Below, in pieces: positions 5,695 to 13,561 of a stretch of DNA of 15,484 nucleotides. The stretch is from Chloroflexota bacterium (GTDB lineage: Bacteria > Chloroflexota > Dehalococcoidia > SM23-28-2 > RBG-16-64-32), in NCBI GenBank assembly GCA_022565075.1, contig JADFKG010000031.1:1-15484 (forward strand), read 5' to 3'. The notes below the pieces were generated by a model. It was not told where the DNA came from. It was given only the letters and a program-made list of their open reading frames with translations, and did no database searches. Position numbers and translations under genes: made by a program. The first letter of the stretch is position 1, and each line of letters starts with the position of its first letter.

Positions 5695-6066
5695 ATGCTG
5701 CCTGAGTGGGGCCAAGTCGGATTTCTCCTCCTGATCGCCATCATCTTCCCCATTGGCGGTATCGGTAGCTCATGGCTCCTCGGCCGCATCCGCCTTCGCC
5801 CTGAGTACCCCGATCGTATCAAGGAGGACACCTACGAGTGCGGCGTCGAGACCGAAGGCCCCACCTGGGTGCAGTTCAACTTCCGCTACTACTACTTCGC
5901 CCTCCTCTTCGTCATCTTCGACGTCGAGGCCGTCTTCCTTTACCCCTATGCCGTTTCAGGCGAACGCCTGGCGATCGTCGGCCTGATCGAGGTGGTGACG
6001 TTCGTTGGCGTCCTCTTCATCGGCCTCCTCTACGCCTGGCGCAAGAACGCCCTGGAATGGACCTAG
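5695..6066 (+). CDS. nuoA: NADH-quinone oxidoreductase subunit A
   Basis: This 123-residue membrane subunit of respiratory complex I is of normal length. Three membrane helices are visible (about 9-29, 67-87 and 92-114). The conserved loop has YECGVE with Cys49 and a Gly-Pro, followed by FNFRYYYFALLFVIFDVE, whose Asp76 and Glu78 are typical of the quinone-cavity region. NuoA helps link the peripheral arm to the membrane arm. It is the first gene of the operon, behind the promoter at 5623-5651. The ATG has no Shine-Dalgarno. In most bacteria nuoB follows; here nuoC follows after 4 bases. Confidence 0.96.
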   Translation: MLPEWGQVGFLLLIAIIFPIGGIGSSWLLGRIRLRPEYPDRIKEDTYECGVETEGPTWVQFNFRYYYFALLFVIFDVEAVFLYPYAVSGERLAIVGLIEVVTFVGVLFIGLLYAWRKNALEWT

Positions 6067-6070
6067 GGCG

Positions 6071-6592
6071 TTGACCACCTACGTCACCGGCATCCAGATC
6101 GCCGACTCGATCGACGGGAAGTTCCCGGACGCCGTCGAGGACGGCCAGCCGGAGTTCGCCGTCGTCAAGTCTGACAGGCTCGTCGAAGTGTTGACCTGGC
6201 TCCGCGACGACCCCGACCACGAGTACAAGTTCCTCAGCTCCCTCACCGGCGTCGACCGCATCCAGTGGTTCGAGGTCGCCTATCATCTCGAGTCGTTCAA
6301 GCATAACCGCGCGACGACGATCAAGGTCCGTAGCGACGACCGCGAGAACCCATCCGTTCCGTCCGCCGTTCCCGTTTGGCTTGGCGCGCAACTTCAGGAG
6401 CGCGAGGCGTACGACCTGCTCGGAATCCGCTTCGAGGGCAACCCCGACCTGCGTCGTATCTTCCTCTGGGAAGGCTTCGCCGGCTTCCCCCTGCGCAAGG
6501 ACTACCTGAACCTTCCCGGCGGCAAGATGCCCGGCCTCGAGCGCTTCCCCGGCGAGCCGGGCGCCGAACTCTCCGGACGAGGGACAGAATGA
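6071..6592 (+). CDS. nuoC: NADH-quinone oxidoreductase subunit C
   Basis: This 173-residue peripheral-arm subunit has the 30-kDa signature near the C-terminus: REAYDLLGIRFEGNPDLRRI (111-130), then FPLRKDY (139-145). It carries no cofactor and supports NuoB and NuoD in the connecting module. The only sensible start is TTG 6071, four bases after the nuoA stop; an in-frame ATG at 6005 would lie inside nuoA and add a low-complexity serine-rich leader. The Shine-Dalgarno is poor (AGGG only two bases before the TTG), so coupling to nuoA translation is likely. It overlaps nuoD as ATGA. This weak junction is where nuoB is expected. Confidence 0.94.
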   Translation: MTTYVTGIQIADSIDGKFPDAVEDGQPEFAVVKSDRLVEVLTWLRDDPDHEYKFLSSLTGVDRIQWFEVAYHLESFKHNRATTIKVRSDDRENPSVPSAVPVWLGAQLQEREAYDLLGIRFEGNPDLRRIFLWEGFAGFPLRKDYLNLPGGKMPGLERFPGEPGAELSGRGTE

Positions 6593-7731
6593 CGCTCAAG
6601 TCAGAGCCGTTCGTCGTCAACGTCGGCCCGCAGCACCCCAGCACCCACGGCGTCTTTCGCCTGCGCCTTACCCTCGACGGCGAGAAGATCATCGATGCCG
6701 ACATGGTGATGGGATACCTCCATCGCTCGATGGAGAAGCTCGCCGAGGAGCGCACCTACACCCAGAACATCCCCTTCACCGACCGCACCGACTACCTCGC
6801 CGCCATGACCGGCAACCTCGCCTATGTGATGGCGGTCGAAAAACTGATGAACATCGAGGTCCCGGAGCGAGCCCAGTTCCTGCGCACGATCATGGCCGAG
6901 CTCCAGCGCATCGCCAGCCACAGCATGGCCATCGGCATCTTCGCCAACGACTGCGGCGCCTGGCAGACGCCCGTCATGCACATGTTCCGTGACCGCGAGA
7001 AGATCCTCGACCTCTTCGAGATGGCTTGCGGCGCGCGGCTGACGCTGAACTACATGCGCATCGGCGGCGTTTCCAGGGACATCCCCGACGAATGGATGCC
7101 TCAGGCACACAAGCTGCTCAAGGACTTGCCGAATCGCTTCGCTGAGTACGAAGACCTCCTCCTCAGCAACGAGATCATCATCGCTCGCTCGCGCGGCATC
7201 GGTGTGCTCACCCCTGAACAGGCGATCGCCTACTCCGTGAGCGGACCGATGCTGCGTGGCAGCGGTGTCGCCTGGGACATCCGCAAGGCCGATCCCTACG
7301 CCGCCTACGACAAGCTCGACTTCGACATCGCCGTCGGCACCAACGGCGACGCCTACGACCGCTTCGTCATACGGCTCGCCGAGCTGCGCCAGAGCTTGCG
7401 CATTCTCGAGCAGGCGCTGGACATGATGCCGACGGGCCCGGTTCACGAGCGCCTCGGCACCTCGACAGTCCAGCCGGGCACTCAGCCGATCGCTCCACTC
7501 GTCTTCCGGCCGCCGGTCGGTGAGGCCTACGCTCGCATCGAATCGCCGCGTGGCGAACTCGGCTACTACATCGTCAGCGACGGCGGCCCTTCGCCGTTTC
7601 GCTTCCACATCCGCTCGCCCTCGTTCATCAACCTCACCCCCCTCAAGCAGATGGCAATCGGCTCCACCATAGCCGACGCCATCGTCATCCTCGGCAGCGT
7701 TGACATCGTCGTTGGCGAGGTGGACCGCTAG
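6589..7731 (+). CDS. nuoD: NADH-quinone oxidoreductase subunit D
   Basis: This 380-residue 49-kDa-type subunit forms the quinone pocket with NuoB. NVGPQHPSTHGV (11-22) places His20, and FTDRTDYL (63-70) places Tyr69. Their spacing of 49 residues equals that of the quinone-binding His38 and Tyr87 of Thermus. The C-terminus ends in the standard ILGSVDIVVGEVDR. Nothing is missing, and no Fe-S motif is expected. The ATG at 6589 overlaps the nuoC stop (ATGA). A longer in-frame start at 6376 lies within nuoC and gives an arginine-rich, unnatural leader, so it is rejected. nuoH starts on the base after its stop. Confidence 0.97.
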   Translation: MTLKSEPFVVNVGPQHPSTHGVFRLRLTLDGEKIIDADMVMGYLHRSMEKLAEERTYTQNIPFTDRTDYLAAMTGNLAYVMAVEKLMNIEVPERAQFLRTIMAELQRIASHSMAIGIFANDCGAWQTPVMHMFRDREKILDLFEMACGARLTLNYMRIGGVSRDIPDEWMPQAHKLLKDLPNRFAEYEDLLLSNEIIIARSRGIGVLTPEQAIAYSVSGPMLRGSGVAWDIRKADPYAAYDKLDFDIAVGTNGDAYDRFVIRLAELRQSLRILEQALDMMPTGPVHERLGTSTVQPGTQPIAPLVFRPPVGEAYARIESPRGELGYYIVSDGGPSPFRFHIRSPSFINLTPLKQMAIGSTIADAIVILGSVDIVVGEVDR

Positions 7732-8979
7732 ATGGCGATCCTCCTCAGTGGTGAGTGGTACGACCTACGAGACCTCGCCAACCCGATCCGTGAGCTGATC
7801 GACGGCCTCGGCCTGCCGGACGCCGCCGACTACGTGCTCTGGAGCCTCATCGCGGCCCTCGCCATAGTGACGTGGCTCGTCGTCAGCGTCATCGCCTTCA
7901 TCTGGATCGAGCGACGCCTCGTCGCGCTAATGCAGAACCGCATCGGGCCTAACCGCGTCGGCCCCGCCGGTCTCCTTCAGCCCATCGCCGACGCCATCAA
8001 GCTCCTGCTCAAGGAGGCGATCACGACCCGTGACGCGGATCGCCTGCTCTTCTGGCTCGCTCCGATCATCGTCTTCATCCCGACGATCGTCGTCTTCGCC
8101 GTCGTCCCTTTCGGCGAATCGATGGTGCTCGCCGACCTCAACGTCGGCGTTCTCTTCGTGATCGCCGTCGCCGGCATCATGACGCCGGCCATCTTCATCG
8201 CCGGCTGGTCCTCCAACAACAAGTACGCGCTCCTCGCCGCGATGCGCACGATCGCCATGCTCATCAGCTACGAGATCGTCCAGGTGCTGGCGCTGCTCTC
8301 CGCGGTCCTCTTCATCGGCAGTATGAACCTGGGAGCGTTCGTTAGCTGGCAAGACGAGTACAACACGTGGCTCATCTTCATCATGCCGCTGCCCGTTGTC
8401 GCCTACATCATCGCCGGCGCTGTCGAAATCAACCGTTCCCCGATGGACCTCAGCGAAGCTGAATCCGAGCTCGCTGCCGGCTACCACACCGAGTACGGCG
8501 GCATTAAATTCGGCTTCTTCTACCAGGCCGAGTACATGGCCGGCTTCGCGGTCGCAGCCACCGTGACAACGCTGTTCCTCGGTGGCTGGACGCTGTGGGG
8601 ACTCGAAGAATGGATCCCCGGCTGGATCATCTTCCTGGGCAAGCTCTACGCCGTATTCTTCCTCTACATCTGGTCACGCGCGACGCTGCCACGCCTGCGC
8701 ATCGACCAGCTGATGGCCTTCGCCTGGAAGTTCATGCTGCCGCTCATGCTCGTCAACGTCCTCGTCATCGGCGCTGAGGTGGTCGTCTGGGAAGAGACGG
8801 GGGCCTCGCGCAACATCGCACTGCCGGCCATCGGCGCCCTCAACGCCACGCTGGCCGTGATCCTCGTCGTCGGTTGGGCTCGCGTCCTCGGGCACGGCAG
8901 CGGCCGCCAGCGCGGATACCGCGCCACTCTGACGCAGGAGATCGGCAAGATCTACTACACGGGCGCTGAGGCATCCTGA
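7732..8979 (+). CDS. nuoH: NADH-quinone oxidoreductase subunit H
   Basis: This 415-residue multi-pass membrane subunit docks the peripheral arm and lines the quinone channel. The family signatures are intact: ERRLVALMQNRIGPNRVGP (60-78), with the following LLQPIADAIKLLLKE, and EINRSPMDLSEAESELAAGY starting at residue 232, the acidic loop of the E-channel. It has about nine hydrophobic spans and an N-terminal extension of about 30 residues before the first helix. The stop overlaps nuoJ by one base (TGATG). nuoI, which normally sits between nuoH and nuoJ, has no room here. Confidence 0.97.
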   Translation: MAILLSGEWYDLRDLANPIRELIDGLGLPDAADYVLWSLIAALAIVTWLVVSVIAFIWIERRLVALMQNRIGPNRVGPAGLLQPIADAIKLLLKEAITTRDADRLLFWLAPIIVFIPTIVVFAVVPFGESMVLADLNVGVLFVIAVAGIMTPAIFIAGWSSNNKYALLAAMRTIAMLISYEIVQVLALLSAVLFIGSMNLGAFVSWQDEYNTWLIFIMPLPVVAYIIAGAVEINRSPMDLSEAESELAAGYHTEYGGIKFGFFYQAEYMAGFAVAATVTTLFLGGWTLWGLEEWIPGWIIFLGKLYAVFFLYIWSRATLPRLRIDQLMAFAWKFMLPLMLVNVLVIGAEVVVWEETGASRNIALPAIGALNATLAVILVVGWARVLGHGSGRQRGYRATLTQEIGKIYYTGAEAS

Positions 8980-9491
8980 TGGAAGATACCGGCGCCGTCG
9001 TCGCCTTCTGGATCCTCGCCGCCATCACCGTCGGCGCAGCGCTGGGCGTCGCGGCCGTGCGTAACCTCATACACTCGGTCGTTCTGCTCATCGTCTCGTT
9101 CGCGGGCGTGGCCGGACTCTACATAACACTGTCAGCCGACTTCATCGCCGTTGTGCAGATCCTGATCTACATCGGCGCCATCGCCATCCTCATCATCTTC
9201 GCCATCGTTCTCACGCCGCGCGCCGGTCGCCTTAACCAGGAAGGCTTCATGTTCCTGCCGGCGCTGGTTCTGGCGGCCCTGGTCGCCGGGACGATGATCT
9301 TCGTCGCCTTCGACACCAGCTGGGCGATCAGCGAGCGGGAGGGCTTCGAGGACACGGCGACGGCCATCGGCGACCTGCTCCTTGGCAAGTACGCGCTGCC
9401 GTTTGAGATCGCCTCCGTACTCCTGCTCTCCGCGATCATCGGCGCGATCTTGCTCGTGCGCCCCGAGGGTGCCGAGGAGGGGCCGGAGTAG
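8979..9491 (+). CDS. nuoJ: NADH-quinone oxidoreductase subunit J
   Basis: This 170-residue hydrophobic subunit has five probable helices: FWILAAITVGAALGVAAV, LIHSVVLLIVSFAGVAGLYI, VVQILIYIGAIAILIIFAIV, FLPALVLAALVAGTMIFVAF and a C-terminal span VLLLSAIIGAILLV. The helix with QILIYIGAIAILIIF matches the conserved NuoJ segment beside the proton path. The start ATG overlaps the nuoH stop, and the nuoJ stop overlaps the nuoK GTG (TAGTG), so three genes are tightly coupled. Confidence 0.94.
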   Translation: MEDTGAVVAFWILAAITVGAALGVAAVRNLIHSVVLLIVSFAGVAGLYITLSADFIAVVQILIYIGAIAILIIFAIVLTPRAGRLNQEGFMFLPALVLAALVAGTMIFVAFDTSWAISEREGFEDTATAIGDLLLGKYALPFEIASVLLLSAIIGAILLVRPEGAEEGPE

Positions 9492-9808
9492 TGGACTCGG
9501 TTAACCTCGAACACTTCCTCGTCGTCGGTGCTGTGCTCTTCGCCATCGGCCTCTACATGACGCTGGCCAAGAGGAACTTCGTCGGCGTGCTCATCGGCAT
9601 CGAGCTGATGTTCAACGGCGTCAACCTCACCTTCATCTCCTTTTCGCGCTTCGTTGAGTCAGCGGAGCCTCTCAACGGGCACATCTTCGTCATCTTCGTC
9701 ATCACGGTCGCCGCGGCGGAGGCGGCGGTCGCGCTCGCCCTCGCTGTCCTGCTCTACAACCTTCGCGACACCATCGACGTCGACCGGATGGACCTCTTGA
9801 AGTGGTAG
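9491..9808 (+). CDS. nuoK: NADH-quinone oxidoreductase subunit K
   Basis: This 105-residue, three-helix subunit keeps the two buried glutamates needed for proton pumping: Glu38 in IGIELMFNGVNL and Glu77 in VAAAEAAVALALAV, counterparts of the E. coli Glu36 and Glu72. The GTG start at 9491 overlaps the nuoJ stop by one base. The next gene in most operons is nuoL; here 296 bases lie between, mostly occupied by a small ORF and a short repeat. Confidence 0.95.
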   Translation: MDSVNLEHFLVVGAVLFAIGLYMTLAKRNFVGVLIGIELMFNGVNLTFISFSRFVESAEPLNGHIFVIFVITVAAAEAAVALALAVLLYNLRDTIDVDRMDLLKW

Positions 9809-9827
9809 CGGGCGGAGCGAACTAGCT

Positions 9828-10022
9828 ATGTGGGCCAAGTTCATGGAGACCAAGAACGCGTACTCGGCGGAGATCTGGAAAGAGCTCCTCAACCAGTGCG
9901 CCGTCTCTGTGCAAGTAGTCCCGCGCTCCGGCCTCCGCCAGGGCTCGGCGTTCGAGCCCCACGACATCTACGTCCCCTGGGGCAAGCTTCACGTGGCCGA
10001 AGAGATCCTGAGGAAGAGTTGA
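9828..10022 (+). CDS. Small DUF2007-like protein inside the nuo operon
   Basis: This 64-residue soluble protein starts at ATG 9828, 19 bases after nuoK, with GGAG about 10 bases upstream. Its pattern resembles the DUF2007 (putative signal-transducing) family: an initial strand WAKFMETKN, a helix AEIWKELLNQCAV with hydrophobic heptads, a strand VSVQVVP, then HDIYVPWGKLHVAEEIL (45-61) with a strand and a closing helix. No membrane span or metal motif is visible. It is no known complex I subunit. Because it lies between nuoK and nuoL on the same strand it should be made with the complex and could act in assembly or regulation, but that is inference from position only. The family call is by eye. 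Confidence 0.65.
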   Translation: MWAKFMETKNAYSAEIWKELLNQCAVSVQVVPRSGLRQGSAFEPHDIYVPWGKLHVAEEILRKS

Positions 10023-10043
10023 TGATCGCCGCAGCCATGAGTC

Positions 10044-10057
10044 GGGAGCAAACTCCC
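10044..10057 (+). other. Short hairpin GGGAG-CAAA-CTCCC
   Basis: A five-pair stem with a four-base loop lies just after the small ORF in the 82-base gap before nuoL. It has no T-tract, so it is not a terminator. Together with the adjacent heptamer repeat it could affect mRNA stability or nuoL translation, but the stem is short. Confidence 0.35.
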
Positions 10058-10073
10058 AGGTGGTGTAAGTCCC

Positions 10074-10101
10074 AGTCTCCTGTCTCCAGTCTCCTGTCTC
10101 C
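10074..10101 (+). repeat. Fourfold heptanucleotide tandem repeat WGTCTCC
   Basis: AGTCTCC-TGTCTCC-AGTCTCC-TGTCTCC forms four perfect heptamers, equal to two copies of a 14-base unit. It lies 3 bases before the first possible nuoL start and is preceded by the related AGTCCC. The CUCC of each unit could pair with GGAG-type sequences in mRNA. It resembles in style the short tandem heptamer repeats known from cyanobacterial genomes, but its function here is unknown. Confidence 0.85.
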
Positions 10102-10104
10102 TGA

Positions 10105-12084
10105 TTGGGGCCGCCAGTGCTAGATCCGATCAAGGAAGGCGCCGTATGGGCGATCATGTTCCTGCCCCTCGCCTCCTTCGGGATCATCACGCTCGTCTCT
10201 CTCCTCGGCCTCACCCGTAGCGGGGCCTGGCGCCCGCGCTACAGCGGCTACCTGACGATCGCTGCCATCTTCGGTTCGTTCCTGCTCTCGCTCTGGGCCC
10301 TCGACTCGGTCGCCGACTCAGACGGTGCGCGGATCGGCTTCGGCTCGTACGAATGGCTCACCATCGGCGACCTCCAGGTGAACATCGGAATCACCCTGGA
10401 CGGCCTCACGGGCGTCATGCTCGTCGTCGTCACCGGCGTCTCGCTCCTCGTCCAGATCTACTCGCAGGAGTACATGCGCGACGACGAGGGCTACAACCGC
10501 TACTTCGCCTTCATGTCCCTCTTTACGACCTCGATGCTGGGCCTCGTGCTGGCGTCGAACATTCTCCAGCTGTTCGTCTTCTGGGAGCTCGTCGGCCTCT
10601 GCTCGTACCTGCTGATCGGCTTCTGGTTCCAGAAGGACTCGGCACGCCGGGCAGCCGTCAAGGCGTTCTTGGTCACCCGCATCGGCGACCTCGGCTTCAT
10701 GATCGCGCTCCTGATCATCTTCACGCAGACCGGCTCGCTTGATATCGACGAGATCTACGAGGCGGCGATCGCCGGCGCTATCGGCTCGACGGCCCTCACG
10801 TTCTTCGCCCTCGGCCTCTTCGCCGGCGCGGCCGGCAAGTCGGCGCAGTTCCCCCTGCACACCTGGCTCCCCGATGCCATGGAAGGTCCGACGCCCGTCT
10901 CCGCGCTCATCCACGCCGCCACGATGGTCGCCGCCGGCGTCTATCTCGTCGCGCGTTTCTACCCCGTCTTCGCCGTCTCCGAGGATGCGCTCCTGACGAT
11001 CGCGATCATCGGCTCGATCACGACGATCATGGCGGCGCTGCTGGGGATCGTCGCCACCGACATCAAGCGCGTCATGGCCTACTCCACGATCAGCCAGCTC
11101 GGCTACATGATGATGGGTCTCGGCGTCGGCGGCATGGTCGCCGCCATCTTCCACCTGTTCACGCACGCCTTCTTCAAGGCGCTGCTCTTCCTCGGCGCAG
11201 GCTCCGTCAACCACGCCACGGGCACGTTCGACATGCGCCGCATGGGTGGCCTGCGCAAATACATGCCGATCACCTACGGGACGATGATCGTCGCCTCCCT
11301 GGCGCTTGTCGGCCTCTTCCCGTTCGCCGGCTTCTGGTCCAAAGACGAAATCCTCGCCGACGCCTGGGCGGACAGCCCCTGGGTCTTCGTCGTGGGCATG
11401 GCCGGCGTCTATCTCACGGCGCTCTACGTTGGCCGCATGATAATCATGACCTTCTGGGGCGAATACCGCGGCGGCGTCCAGGCCGAGGACGAAGAACACG
11501 CCGGCGACGCTCACGCCGGCGGACACCACGCCGCGCCGCACGAATCGCCGCCGCTGATGACGTTGCCGCTCATCGTCCTCGCCGTCTTCGCTTTCGGCGC
11601 CGGTTTCCTCAACGCCCCGGGCGTCGACTGGCTCGGCGACATCATCGAAGGCTGGCTCCCGCATGAAACGGAAGAGCTCCTGACCCACGCAGACTTCAAG
11701 CTGTGGATCGCTCTGACCTCCGTGGCGATCGGGCTCGCCGGTCTCTCGACTGCCTGGGCCATCTACCAGGCGAAGATGCTCGACCCCGCGCGCATTCGTT
11801 CGTTCCTCCAGCCGCTGCCGCAGCTGCTCGAGAACCGCTACTACCTCGACTACCTCTACGAGACGGTCTTCGTAAAGGAGCTGGTGCTGGGAAGCTCGCG
11901 CTGGGGTCTCGCCCTCTGGGACGAGTACGTGATCGACGGCGCCGTCAACGGCCTGGCCTCCGCTACCGGCTGGAGCGGGAAGCAACTCAGGCTCGCGCAG
12001 ACGGGGCAGGTGCAACTCTACGGCGGCGTCATGTTCCTCGGCACCATCGCCGCCATCGTCGGCATCCTGGTGGTCAACCCGTGA
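10105..12084 (+). CDS. nuoL: NADH-quinone oxidoreductase subunit L
   Basis: This antiporter-like distal membrane subunit is about 655-659 residues, the usual NuoL length. Key elements from the TTG start are the TM5 glutamate Glu161 in FVFWELVGLCSYLLIGFW, Lys245 in GAAGKSAQFP, and HTWLPDAMEGPTPVSALIHA from His252. The C-terminus has the long lateral-helix region and a final span ending VGILVVNP. A cytosolic or periplasmic loop near residues 460-478 is rich in His (EHAGDAHAGGHHAAPHE). The start is uncertain: TTG 10105 follows the heptamer repeat directly, while GTG 10117 is preceded by GGGG at good spacing and may be the real one. nuoM starts 10 bases after its stop. Confidence 0.95.
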   Translation: MGPPVLDPIKEGAVWAIMFLPLASFGIITLVSLLGLTRSGAWRPRYSGYLTIAAIFGSFLLSLWALDSVADSDGARIGFGSYEWLTIGDLQVNIGITLDGLTGVMLVVVTGVSLLVQIYSQEYMRDDEGYNRYFAFMSLFTTSMLGLVLASNILQLFVFWELVGLCSYLLIGFWFQKDSARRAAVKAFLVTRIGDLGFMIALLIIFTQTGSLDIDEIYEAAIAGAIGSTALTFFALGLFAGAAGKSAQFPLHTWLPDAMEGPTPVSALIHAATMVAAGVYLVARFYPVFAVSEDALLTIAIIGSITTIMAALLGIVATDIKRVMAYSTISQLGYMMMGLGVGGMVAAIFHLFTHAFFKALLFLGAGSVNHATGTFDMRRMGGLRKYMPITYGTMIVASLALVGLFPFAGFWSKDEILADAWADSPWVFVVGMAGVYLTALYVGRMIIMTFWGEYRGGVQAEDEEHAGDAHAGGHHAAPHESPPLMTLPLIVLAVFAFGAGFLNAPGVDWLGDIIEGWLPHETEELLTHADFKLWIALTSVAIGLAGLSTAWAIYQAKMLDPARIRSFLQPLPQLLENRYYLDYLYETVFVKELVLGSSRWGLALWDEYVIDGAVNGLASATGWSGKQLRLAQTGQVQLYGGVMFLGTIAAIVGILVVNP

Positions 12085-12094
12085 GGCAGCCGCC

Positions 12095-13561
12095 ATGCTA
12101 ACGTTCGCAATCTTCTTCCCGCTCGTCGGCGCGGTGCTCATCGCCATGCTGCCGAAAGACCAGGAGCGCTCGGCAAAGCAGATCGCCGCCGTTACCACGG
12201 TGATCGTGCTGGCTGTCGTCGCCTATCTCTTCATCGACTACGACCGCGGCGCCAGCGGCTACCAGTTCATCGACAGCACGACCTGGCTCGATTCCAGCAT
12301 CTCGGACTTCAACCTCAACTACACGGTCGGCCTCGACGGTCTCTCGCTGCCGCTTGTCCTGCTCACCGCCTTCCTCGGCCTCGTCTCCATCCTCATCTCC
12401 TGGCGCATCGAACTGCGCCCGAAGGAGTACTTCGTCTGGCTCCTCGTCCTCGAGACGAGCCTCCTCGGCGTCTTCAGCTCGCTCGACCTCGTCCTCTTCT
12501 TCCTCTTCTGGGAGATCGAGCTGATCCCGATGTACTTCCTGATCTCCATCTGGGGCAGCGGCAACCGCATCTACTCCGCCTGGAAGTACGTCCTCTACAC
12601 GTTCTTCGGCTCGGCCTTCATGATCATCGGCATCCTCACGCTCGGCTTCACGGCCGGCACCTTCGACATCCGTGAGCTGGCCGAGGTCGGCTCGTTCGAC
12701 GACGCGATCATTCCCGCCTGGTCGATCTTCACGCTGCTCAGCATCGCCTTCCTCGTCAAGATGCCGATCGTGCCCTTCCATACGTGGCTGCCCGACGCCC
12801 ATACGGACGCCCCCACCGCCGTCAGCGTCATGCTCGCCGGCGTGCTCCTGAAGATGGGCGGCTACGGCATCTTGCGCATGTCGCTCAGCATCATGCCCGA
12901 GCAGGCCGCCGACGCCAACCTGATCTTCGCCATCATCGCCGCAGTCAGCATCATCTACGGCGCGATGATGACGCTGGTCCAGACCGACCTCAAACGCCTC
13001 ATCGCCTACTCATCGGTCAGCCATATGGGCTATGTGCTCCTCGGCGTCTCATCAATCGGCCTTGTGGGGCTCACCGGCGCGGCAACGCAGATGGTCACGC
13101 ACGGCCTCATCACCGGCATGCTATTCGCCCTCGTCGGCATGGTCTACGACCGCGCCCACACGCGCGAGATCGGCGAGCTCGGCGGCCTCGCTGCGCGCAT
13201 GCCGTTCATCACGGCCATGATGCTCGTTGCCGGGCTCGCCTCGCTCGGCCTGCCCGCGCTGGCCGGCTTCAGCGCCGAGGTCACGGTCTTCCTCGGCACC
13301 TTCGAACAGCACGAGGCGCTCACGATCATCGGCGTCGTCGGCGTGGCCTTCGCCGCCGGATACATCCTCTGGATGATCCAGCGCGTCTTCTGGGGCCAGC
13401 CCGACCCGAAGTGGGCCGAGCTGACCGACGCCACGGCCTGGTGGGAACGCGGCCCGATCATCGCTCTCACCGTCGCCATCGTCGCCATCGGCGTCTACCC
13501 CGCCTGGATCATGGACCTCCTGCGTGACGGTGTCGCGCCCATCGCGGAGAAGCTCGCCTGA
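12095..13561 (+). CDS. nuoM: NADH-quinone oxidoreductase subunit M
   Basis: This antiporter-like membrane subunit has 488 residues, a normal length. Glu140 in FFLFWEIELIPMYFLISIWG and Lys222 in FLVKMPIVPFHTWLPDAH are the conserved proton-channel residues, followed by TDAPTAVSVMLAGVLLKMGG. About fourteen hydrophobic spans are present. The ATG at 12095 has GAGG eight bases upstream. The stop overlaps nuoN by one base (TGATG). No irregularity is seen. Confidence 0.96.
   Translation: MLTFAIFFPLVGAVLIAMLPKDQERSAKQIAAVTTVIVLAVVAYLFIDYDRGASGYQFIDSTTWLDSSISDFNLNYTVGLDGLSLPLVLLTAFLGLVSILISWRIELRPKEYFVWLLVLETSLLGVFSSLDLVLFFLFWEIELIPMYFLISIWGSGNRIYSAWKYVLYTFFGSAFMIIGILTLGFTAGTFDIRELAEVGSFDDAIIPAWSIFTLLSIAFLVKMPIVPFHTWLPDAHTDAPTAVSVMLAGVLLKMGGYGILRMSLSIMPEQAADANLIFAIIAAVSIIYGAMMTLVQTDLKRLIAYSSVSHMGYVLLGVSSIGLVGLTGAATQMVTHGLITGMLFALVGMVYDRAHTREIGELGGLAARMPFITAMMLVAGLASLGLPALAGFSAEVTVFLGTFEQHEALTIIGVVGVAFAAGYILWMIQRVFWGQPDPKWAELTDATAWWERGPIIALTVAIVAIGVYPAWIMDLLRDGVAPIAEKLA

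Noticed and set aside
6005..6070. Longer nuoC beginning at ATG 6005
   Set aside because: It would overlap nuoA by 62 bases and add a serine-rich leader unlike any NuoC; TTG 6071 fits the family length.
6376..6588. Longer nuoD beginning at ATG 6376
   Set aside because: The 71 extra residues are an arginine/proline-rich shadow of nuoC; ATG 6589 with the ATGA overlap fits.
6601..7608. 335-codon open frame on the minus strand opposite nuoD
   Set aside because: It lies antisense to a fully conserved NuoD, has no domain pattern, and its residue bias is that of a shadow frame.
10044..10101. Hairpin plus repeat as a CRISPR-like or mobile-element remnant
   Set aside because: The repeats are contiguous heptamers without spacers, and no terminal inverted repeats, transposase or cas genes are visible.
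10318..12198. 626-codon open frame on the minus strand opposite nuoL
   Set aside because: It is antisense to a clear NuoL with intact signatures; its product is a low-complexity, charge-rich (Asp/Glu/Arg/His) sequence typical of high-G+C antisense frames.
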